Shown piece after piece: positions 55,916 to 64,000 of a stretch of 64,000 nt of DNA. Position 1 is the stretch's first letter; the number at the start of each line of letters is the position of its first letter. The position numbers were made by a program, and so were the translations under genes. This stretch comes from Cheilinus undulatus (lineage: Eukaryota; Chordata; Actinopteri; Labriformes; Labridae), in NCBI RefSeq assembly GCF_018320785.1, contig NC_054881.1, positions 17,236,275-17,300,274 on the forward strand. Direction: 5' to 3'. The notes below the pieces were generated by a model. It searched no databases. It worked only from the letters and a program-made list of their open reading frames with translations, and was not told where the DNA came from.

Positions 55916-56754
55916 GTGGGGTCTTTTCTTCTTCTGTTGTGAGTTTTGCAGTTTAGGCACCCTTATGAGTTTTACCGCCCTCTAGTGGGTGAACCACAGT
56001 GCAACGCTCTATCCATTGTATATTTCCCACACATAAGCACAGTTGAGTGGCCAAAGACGTTTACTATAAACTCAGATCTTTATCTTCCAATAATCTATAA
56101 AAATGTAAACAAGCGACTCATCCGAACTAGTCTCTCAAATTTTCAAACACATGAGAGACTGGTTCTGATTAGTCTAGAAAAAGTTATGTTTACTCCACCA
56201 TGGTGGAGTACAGGCACTATGGTACCAAGGCTGCATATAAGGGCAGATAAAGGGTGTCCAGCCAAATAGCTGGCCAATGGAGGTCAGCAAAATCATGGTC
56301 TACTGTAAAGTTAATCTGTGATCACCATATTTCTTTGTTTATTTTTAACCTGGATAATAACAATTTTTACCAAAGAAACAAAAATGTTATTTATTCATGC
56401 TGTAGTACAATATAGCCTTTTTCAAAATGTAAACCCCTTTTTTAAAAATGGACTTGCCTTTTTGATCACATTAACAGTGTGGATGGGCACACTGACCTAA
56501 ACCTTTTGGAAAGTAATGTCAGATTTTATAGCTAAGCTGTGATGTGCAAAGACATCAGGATGCTACAGCAGGCCGGCCTAAAGAATTGGCTGGGCCACCA
56601 GTGAATGGGCCCTTCCCATTTGTAATTTATTGATGATGTCATTGCATGTGTGTTGGATCACTAGCATTAGTGCAAGCATCCTAGCGAACATTTACGCCAT
56701 TTTGGAGTTTAAAGTGTGGTAAGCTATTATTGGGTTTTGATGTTCAAATTACTT
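55916..56754. other. Intergenic, nothing coding
   Basis: No exon recognised. 55930-56000 and 56560-56640 read like old interspersed repeats, unassigned. Confidence 0.4.
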
Positions 56755-57065
56755 ATTCGTGGCACTTTTAAACCTCTTTTCAACCCTGTTTCTGCCCGTT
56801 TTCTCAAATTTGACCCATTTTGCCTCTTTTAACCAATTTTTGCCACTTGTTGCCCAGTTTTGTCACTTTTAACAAATTTTACAATGTTTAAACAACTGTT
56901 AGACACTTAAAGCAACAATTTGTTCCACTTTCACCATTTTCCACCCTTTTTAACCCTGTCTTAACCAATTTTTGCCACTCCGTGACTATTTTTCCACATT
57001 TTTTGCCACTATTAATCCTTTTCTGTCAATTTTTACCTTTTTGCCTCTTTTTGCAATCATTTAAT
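56755..57065 (+). repeat. Degenerate G-poor minisatellite
   Basis: About 15 diverged units of roughly 18-25 bp built on ttttgccacttttaacc (examples: ttttaaccaatttttgccac at 56828 and again near 56970). The plus strand is very poor in G. It ends right at the Tc1 copy. Confidence 0.7.
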
Positions 57066-57084
57066 TATTTCTACCTTAAAGTTA

Positions 57085-58138
57085 CACCATATTGCCAAAA
57101 GTATTCACTCACCTATCCAAAGAATTGAAATTAGATGTTCCAATCACCTCCATGGCCACAGGTGTATAAAATCAAGCACCTAGGCATGCAGACTGTTTCT
57201 ACAAACATTTGTGAAAGAATGGGTCACTCTCAGGAGCTCAGTGAATTTTGGTGTGGTAACATGATAGGATGCCACCTGTGCAACAAGCCCAGTCGTGAAA
57301 TTTCCTCACTCCTAAATATTACACAGTCAACTGTCAGTGGTATTATAACAAAGTGGAAGCGATTGGGAACGACAGTAACCCAGCCACGAAGTGGTAGGCC
57401 ATGTAAAATGACGGAGCGGGGTCAGCGGATGCTGAGGCGCATAGTGCGCAGAGGTTGCCAATTTTCTGCAGAGTCAATCGCTACAGACCTCCAAACTTCA
57501 TGTGGCCTTCAGATTAGCTCAAGAACAGTGCGTAGAGAGTTTCATGGAATGGGTTTCCATGGCTGAGCAGCTGCATCCAAGCCAGACATCACCAAGTGCA
57601 ATGCAAAGCCTCAGATGCAGAAGTGTAAAGCATGCCGCCACTGGACTCTAGAGTAGTGGAGACACGTTCTCTGGAGTGATGAATCACGCTTCTCCATCTG
57701 GCAATCTGATGGACGAGTCTGGGTTTGGCGGTTGCCAGGAGAACGGTACTTGTCTGACTGCATTGTGCCAAGTGTAAAGTTTGGTGAAGGGGGGATTATG
57801 GTGTGGGGTTGTTTTTCAGGAGCTGGGCTTGGCCCCTTAGTTCCAGTGAAAGGAACTCTGAATGCTTCAGCACTAAGAGATTTTGGACAATTCCATGCTC
57901 CCAACTGTGTGGGAACAGTTTGGGGATGGCCCCTTCCTGTTCCAACATGACTGTACACCAGTGCACAAAGCAAGGTCCACAAAGACATGGATGAGAGAGT
58001 TTGGTGTGAATGAACTTGACTGGCCTGCACAGAGTCCTGACCTCAACCCGACAGAACACCTTTGGGATGAATTAGAGCGGAGACTGAGAGCCAGGCCTTC
58101 TGGTCCAACATCAGTGTGTGACCTCAAAATCAGAGCAT
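57085..58138 (+). pseudogene. Tc1-like transposon, 3'-truncated, broken transposase
   Basis: The 5' end is the known terminus ttgccaaaagtattcactca at about 57092. The transposase reading runs from about 57180. The N-terminal helix-turn-helix has SLLNITQSTVSGIITKWKRL and the GRPR-like box SGRPCKMTERGQRML. First catalytic block is [11 protein letters not shown] (about 57670), then [37 protein letters not shown] (second, about 57940) and DWPAQSPDLNPTEHLWDELE (third, about 58020-58080). The DDE set is therefore recognisable. There is one stop near 57563, another near 57655, and a frame change near 57890. The coding part ends abruptly at PTSVCDLKIRA, and the 3' inverted repeat is missing. Confidence 0.9.
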
Positions 58139-58730
58139 GATAAGTTGAACACAGTGAGATTAACACAGAAATGACCCACTTCCTGTCCAATAGCGAAGGA
58201 TCAAAATTGCCAACATGGCCACTGTGGTGTCTCCTGCAGAGCACAAGCTGAAATCTCTATCATGTCTAATATCAGGAAATACCAGTCTGGAGTCCAGGAG
58301 ATAATCCTTGGATGAGTTCATTCAAATGCGAGGACTTTAAATTGACCAAAAAACAGCCAAATTTGGACACTTTTCCTTTAAGATGTCTCTTTCTGTGCAT
58401 TTTAGAGCATGGTCCCAAGAGGATTTTTTGTTCGTCTAGTCATGATACATATGTGTACCAAGTTTCATGCATGTCACTCAAACCTGTGGGCGGGGCTACT
58501 GAATACCAATGAAAACCAGGTTTTGGGGCCCCTGAGGGGTCACTTTTTGAGCAACATAAATGGAACCACCAGAATACAACATTTTTTTTTTTACCAGGAT
58601 CTAACAAGCCACCAAATTTTGTGAGTTTTGGAGCATGTTAGGGCCCCCAAAAATGCAAAAGTTGTGACAGAAAAAAAATAGTTCCTACAGATACAATAGG
58701 GCTCTCGCACTGGTGCTCTGGCCCTAATAA
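58139..58730 (+). repeat. Dispersed fish repeat abutting the Tc1 break
   Basis: Ends with the widespread phrase tagggctctcgcactggtgc, then tctggccctaataa. It contains accaagtttcatgcatgtca and ggcggggctact. Non-coding; probably a non-autonomous DNA element whose insertion or deletion removed the Tc1 3' end. The family name is not known to me. Confidence 0.5.
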
Positions 58731-59141
58731 GCATGTTGTGATGGTTTTATTAAATAGACGTTTCTCATCTTTCAAAATTCTTTTGTTCAGGTTATATGAC
58801 TGGATCTCTCTAACCTCTTAGCTGCTGTAGATCAGTGTCAACAGCAGGATTTAACTCTTTCCTCCAACATAGCCTAAACTGAGGTACCGAGATCTTCATT
58901 TATCCTTAGATTTCTCAAAAGGGTCAGCAGCTGTAACATTTTAAGTCTGTTTTTTGATAAAGTCTCACTCACAATACAGGTAGATGATGGTTGAGAAAAG
59001 GACCTGTTGAGCTTCTAGGTGGTGCTGTTAGTCAAAGAATGGAGCTCCCTTCTTTGGACGTATTCATCTTGTTGGCAAGTATGAAAATCAACTGAAAGTG
59101 AAGGAAGGCTGCAACAGAAATAAGGAAAATAAAGATTAGAT

Positions 59142-59144
<3 letters not shown>

Positions 59145-59212
<68 letters not shown>
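59145..59212 (+). repeat. (GATA)17 microsatellite
   Basis: Sixty-eight bp of perfect GATA tandem repeat. The Tyr/Leu/Ser/Ile open frames on the minus strand are translations of it. Confidence 0.97.
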
Positions 59213-60540
59213 CCAGATAAAAAAGGGAACCTGTACACAAGAAGAAATAAAATGAACTACAGCATCAGTCCTGCAAAAAAGAAAAATTATTTTAGCTGTG
59301 TATAGCAGGCCAGTATACTGTTCAGTCAGCATACTCACAAAGCTAGATGAAATATGTGATCTGTAATTCAATTTGTATTGAATTGGTCATTTCACAGATA
59401 AATAGAAATACTTAAACAAGCTTTACATGGAGTATGTGCATGATAGTTGGTCATATATAAGAAAGCACATAAAGCTGGGCTGTTAGTTTTGGGTAAATTA
59501 CATAATTTCCATCTTAAAGAGTCATAATTACAGCAGGGATAGGCTGCAAGCAGGGAAACCAGTGTAGAAAATGCTGTAGAAATTCATGTTTTCTTTCACT
59601 TTGAAGTTAAAAGTTGAATATCTAAATCACCCTTAAATCACAATCTAAAATATAGAAATACAGAAAATGACGCATAACTGCCAGTCTGAATAACAGCACT
59701 TTTCACATCATCCAAGTCTCTGTCTTCATGTCTTTGACTCAATGAAAATTAAATGAAATATTCTTAGACACTCAAAGACCATCACATTAAGTTGATTCTT
59801 TGTTGACTGCATTTTCAGCAGTGTGCTTCCCAGATTTATGCCTGAAGGAAGTGCAGCAACTTGGCAACATATAAAGTAGCCATTTCAAGGTCAGGTATTT
59901 TTCAAGGGTACTCAGGAGAGTTAACCTTACATGTTTATTTCTGATTGGTGGAGAGCAAAAGCACAGAGGGAGCATGCTTTACAGGGAGAGCAGCAACTAT
60001 AACTCTTTATGGGACAAGAAAAGGAATATAAGAACATTTTACAATCTTATTATATCTTATGACTACATGAAACCCTTTATTTCCTAAAATGAAGCCTAAA
60101 ATGAATTAGACAACAAAAATTAGACAACAAATAGGATCTTTTTGATTTGAAAAGAAATGAAATAATCGTTAAAGTCCTAGTCTTTTTTAAAACGTTATCG
60201 TTCAAACTTTAGATTACATTAAGTCAGGCTGCAAAATGTTGTAATATTAAGAAAAAATAAATTAATTACAGGCTATGTTGGGTAAAAATTATCAGTTTCT
60301 AGCCAACCTTTTTTTCTTGTCATTTCGTCTTTTTGTTCAGCATTTCTCTTTTCCCCTTGAATTGCATGTTTTTTCATTCTCGACCCAAATATCTTGCCAT
60401 GAAGAAAACAAACTGCCTAAATTAATGGTCAAAAGCTGCCAACAATGTGGCCAAAATATTATAAAACTGGCTGACAGCATTAGCATAATACAGGCAGCCT
60501 CTCCTTGTAAACCCACCTGGTTTAATTAAGAATTCAATTA
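59213..60540. other. Intergenic, nothing recognised
   Basis: AT-rich sequence without supported exons. Confidence 0.45.
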
Positions 60541-60544
60541 CGTC

Positions 60545-60875
60545 CTTTACCTGTACGTCACATCACGAGAGCGGCTAGGCGTCCACTTCCAGCGCCTCGT
60601 CAGCCTCCCTGAATGCCACGCGTTGTTTTTAACTTCTTTTTTTTGTGCTTTCAAGCCCTAGACACGTCCGACCGGTCCGGCAGGTTTAAGCGGGCCACAG
60701 CAGGTAAGGCAGCGGGGGCAGGAAGGGCGGGGAGCCGCCGAGGAGTCGCAGACGAGCCGCAGAGTGGAGTAGGTAAAGCAGGAAGAGGAGGAAAACATGG
60801 AGCGGTGACAAAACGAGAAAACACCGAGCAAAGACAGGATTCACCTTTTTAAAATCACACTGCGAAGGAAAAAGA
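60545..60875 (+). promoter_or_regulatory. Candidate promoter and non-coding first exon (WDR7?)
   Basis: A CpG- and GC-rich block (tacgtcacatcacgag; ccgaccggtccgg; gagccgccgaggagtcgca) in AT-rich surroundings, ending in a consensus plus-strand donor aaaaaga|GTAAGT (GT at 60876-60877). The only late ATG (atggagcggtga) is a 3-codon upstream ORF, so the exon looks non-coding. In human, WDR7 starts divergently beside TXNL1 and begins translation in its second exon, so WDR7 is the leading candidate. The gene identity is inference from synteny, since no coding exon is inside the window. Confidence 0.45.
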
Positions 60876-60928
60876 GTAAGTACACTTTAATATTTATATT
60901 TTAAATCAGGTGTTTGTTAGTTTTGATT

Positions 60929-60992
60929 CCATTTTGTGAGTTTTAGAAGTGTCAAAATAGTCAGGACACGGCAGGTAAACGTCTCACCTGGG
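60929..60992 (+). repeat. Duplicated segment, copy 1
   Basis: ccattttgtgagttttagaa, then gtgtcaaaatagtcagg, acacggcaggtaaacgtctc and acctggg match 62711-62783 (ccattttatggttttcaagt; tacatggcaggtaaatatct; cacctggg). The copies are about 1.79 kb apart. Confidence 0.7.
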
Positions 60993-61439
60993 CGGCTGCT
61001 GCTGCTCCCTCGTCTCTCTGTGATGAAACCTCAGAGTTTTGTGTTAGAAATACCTATTTTAGTTCGAGGCCTACTTTTTGTCGTTTTTCAGGTGTCCTTG
61101 TCCTGGCTCTCATTTAATCTTCTGACTTCGTGATCGAACTCCATTAACAGTGGTTTAAAACTCATACACACAATGCCCTTCACTGAGATCTTTATTCAAG
61201 CTAATATGAAAGAAGTCAAATGAACCAAAAAAAGTCCAGTTTGCCTTAAAAGAGGACTTAAGTCTTTTGAACTCATACTTTTAGTTTTTAAGTCTTTTTA
61301 CTATCATTAGCTAGAGGGAGGCTATAGATAAGAAAAACAAAGCATTAAACAATAAATTAACTGTACTGATACCAAAGTGTGCCCCTAACATGTAGGGGTT
61401 CAGAGGAAAATTTAGCTGTTATTTAGCTGTTATTGTTTG

Positions 61440-63180
61440 TTAAATTAGGCTTTCAATATGACAGCTCGGGAGCTAATAGGTGCTGAAAAGCAAATTTTAC
61501 TCTATATTTCACAGGCTTTTAGAGCTCAAGGGAATATTTTCTGTCAAATTGAACTCTTTGGGGCTAAAAGGGGCCACAAAGTTTTACATTTTCTCTTTCT
61601 ATTTAGTGCTGAAAAGCAAGATTTACTGCTAGGGCTTACTGAATCTCAAAGGCAGATTTTCCCCTCGATTTGAAATCTTGGGCCAGTAGGAACTCAAAAG
61701 TAACAAATGTCTCCTCTTGGGCGCCACTTGAGGTGCTAATAAGAGCTTTAAAGCAAAGTTAGCCCCCTAGTTCAACAGCTAGGTGCTATTTTGGACTAAA
61801 AAGCAAATCTAGGTTCTGAGTTTGACAGCTCCGTATCTAACAGGAGCTAAAGAGCTAATACTAACTCAGGTTTCATATAGGCTTAAAGTAGCTCAAAGAC
61901 AGGTTTTGGCTGCAGTTTGACACCTCAGGGGGCTTTAAGGCCCAAGGCACTGAAATGCAGAAATGTGCCCCTGATTACAGTGGCTGATTTGAGCTTAAAT
62001 GTAAAGTTAGCCCTTAGTTCAAAAGCTTGGGGGTCTAATTGGGACCCTGAATTTGCAGTTGAGGTGCTAAGAAAGGCTCAAACACAAATTTAACCCACCA
62101 GATTTCCAATGTTAAAGGCCTAATTGGGGATTATAATCAAATTTAGGATCCAAGTGTGACAGCTCAGGATCTTATAGGTGCTAAATGCCAATATTGCCTC
62201 AGATTTAAGATAAGATATTCCTCTATTAGTCCCACAAGGGGAAATTTCATGTGCTAATAGTAGCTCAAAGGCAGATTTTGCCCTCAGTTTGGGCCTAAAA
62301 CGCAATTTAGGCTGCAGTATGACAGCTCAGGGGGCTTATAGGCCCAAGGCGTTGAAATGCAAACATGGGCCCCTGATTTCAGTGGCTGATTCGAGCTCGA
62401 ATGCAAAGTTAGCCTTCAATTTGAAAGCTTGGAGGCTAATTGGGACTCTAAAGTTATTGATGTCCCACCAAATTTGCCAGTTGAGGTGCTAAGAAAAGCT
62501 CAAAGGCAAATATTGCCCCCTAATTCAATGGCTAAGGGCCAAATTAGGGATAATAAGCAAATTTAGGTTCTCAAATTGATTATCCAGGGTCTAAAAGCCT
62601 GGCTAAAAAAGCAAAATTTAACCCAGCTTTCAGATGTGAATAGAAAGGCACATTTGCCCTCAATTTGAAATTTTGGAGGTGAATATGGACTGTCTGGTGT
62701 TTGTAAATTTTCCATTTTATGGTTTTCAAGTGTTAAAAATAATCAGTAGTCAGTACATGGCAGGTAAATATCTCACCTGGGTAACTGGCCAATAAAGGCT
62801 CAAAAGTAACTATTTTCCCACCTAATTTGCCAGATGAGCTGCTAAAAATAGCCATAAGGCACATTTAGACCTCTTATTTAACAGACAGGTGCAAATTTTG
62901 GCCAAAAATCACATTTAGAATCACACTTTTAATGATTGTGATCCAACAGGTGCTGAAACTAAATTTATTTTAAATTTCGGTAGTTAATGCAATCCCTAAG
63001 GTATATTTTGCCCTCAATTTGAAATCTTGGAGGCCAGTAGGGACTCAAAAGTAAAACATTTCTCCTATGATTTGCCATTTTAGGTACCAATAAGGACTGA
63101 AAAGCAAATTTAACCCCAGATTCAACAGCTAGGAGCTAACTTGGGATGTAAAGCAATTTAAAACTCCAAGTTTGATAATG
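61440..63180 (+). repeat. Degenerate minisatellite with ~400-bp higher-order period
   Basis: Made of diverged 35-50 bp units with recurring phrases: tgacagctc + gg/agg (61459, 61826, 62157, 62320), cagttgaggtgctaagaaa (62055 and about 62478), gaaatcttgg + gccagtagg (61670, 63027), and aaagcaaatttag/aaagttagcc. A larger block, cagggggcttta + aggcccaaggc through gtggctgatttgagct and ttcaaaagcttgg, at about 61927-62040 recurs at about 62328-62440. It lies in the putative first intron of the 60.5-kb gene. No coding potential. Confidence 0.75.
62711..62783 (+). repeat. Duplicated segment, copy 2
   Basis: Second copy of 60929-60992, embedded inside the minisatellite array. This shows that the array region expanded by duplication of intron sequence including the exon-proximal part. 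Confidence 0.7.
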
Positions 63181-63765
63181 TTCAAATGTGGCTCAAGCAT
63201 CCATATTGTAGCTTCTCTTAAGTCCAACCTCTCATTAAATTTATTTGAGTAAAAATGCTTTGAAGTTATTAACTGGGCCTTTTCCATTTAAAACAGTTTC
63301 TCCACATAGTGTGATTTTTGTACAGCAGCAGGAATGAAAACTGATGTTCACTCTTTCTGATAAACTGACATTCCAACAAAAGTTTGTCCTGATGGTTTGA
63401 GCGCTCATCTAAAATCCAACAGTTTACAATCCTCCAGTTTTTAGTAGAAGGTGAACTGTAAGGATGCTTTGAGGAACAGTAAATCAACACCTAATGAGTC
63501 AATGTCATACCTTGGAGGTGATCAGATAATGTGCAAAACATCATAGTAACATTTAAACCAGAGTAACCAGTTAAAGCACTCGTGTCCCTCATTGTAGAGC
63601 AAATATAGATAATTTGACTGATTTTATTAGAAAAAACATCTTTAAACTGATTGAGAACAAATTAAACCCTGAAAAAGAAATGACCATACTTACAATAACC
63701 ACTCCCATGTTTTTCACTCCTTACCAATTATAATTAACATGCATGACTGTGAAAAGAGTAATGAA

Positions 63766-63766
<1 letters not shown>
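63181..63766. other. Intronic or intergenic, nothing recognised
   Basis: No exon or repeat family recognised up to the TA tract. Confidence 0.4.

Positions 63767-63825
<59 letters not shown>
63767..63825 (+). repeat. (TA)n microsatellite
   Basis: About 29 perfect TA units (59 bp). Confidence 0.97.
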
Positions 63826-63827
<2 letters not shown>

Positions 63828-64000
63828 TGACAGACCTTTGAGTTTAACCTCCCTAACATTACCCAGTCTAGGGCTGAATCCTGTTGATATCTCTCTGGTA
63901 TTTGGTTATGCTGGAATGCCCTCATGCAAATGGAATTAAGTCTCTGACCTTTACATAACAACATTAACATGCCCTATTAAAATGACCCTCCTTTAAATAT

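Noticed and set aside
55942-56273. 107-codon open frame upstream of TXNL1
   Set aside because: No recognisable domain, repeat-like flanks, no promoter or splice evidence.
59015-59371. 118-codon open frame with repeated Tyr-Leu-Ser-Ile
   Set aside because: Translation of the GATA microsatellite.
60613-60852. 79-codon open frame in the CpG-rich block as a coding gene
   Set aside because: It is basic low-complexity sequence from a GC/GA-rich 5' exon, with no recognisable domain. The block fits a non-coding first exon better.

Overview
This is vertebrate genomic DNA, almost certainly from a teleost fish. Three intron-rich, GT/AG-spliced housekeeping genes sit in an AT-rich background full of fish-type Tc1/mariner remnants, an RTE-like LINE tail, MITEs, a SINE/LINE-tail repeat and many microsatellites. 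A percomorph-like fish is a guess from compact gene size and repeat style. I see no bacterial, viral, CRISPR or operon features.

Layout: 1-13.5 kb holds no recognisable gene; it contains LINE and Tc1 fragments, a MITE and long polypyrimidine/polypurine tracts. Then come three genes, all on the minus strand and head to tail. FECH (ferrochelatase, last step of haem synthesis) has 11 coding exons over 13510-32916. NARS1 (cytosolic asparaginyl-tRNA synthetase) has 15 coding exons over 37663-47507. TXNL1 (thioredoxin-like 1, proteasome-associated) has 8 coding exons over 48920-55715. For all three I placed every exon edge on AC...CT (reverse complement of GT...AG) and the frames join without a break: 401, 559 and 289 codons. 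FECH and TXNL1 keep the landmark residues at a constant offset from the human proteins, except that TXNL1 reads CQPC where human has CGPC.

The 55.9-60.5 kb interval is repeat-rich: a 3'-truncated Tc1 copy, a G-poor minisatellite and a (GATA)17 tract. At about 60.55-60.88 kb a CpG-rich block with a good plus-strand splice donor looks like a non-coding first exon, plausibly WDR7, which is divergently paired with TXNL1 in human. The putative first intron carries a degenerate repeat array with higher-order structure (61.4-63.2 kb).

The three genes do not form one pathway. Their linkage reflects vertebrate synteny (human 18q21). I found no convincing new biological system. The best leads are the TXNL1 active-site change, the cryptic strand-asymmetric minisatellites, a CRE/CCAAT promoter at NARS1 and the foldback MITE.
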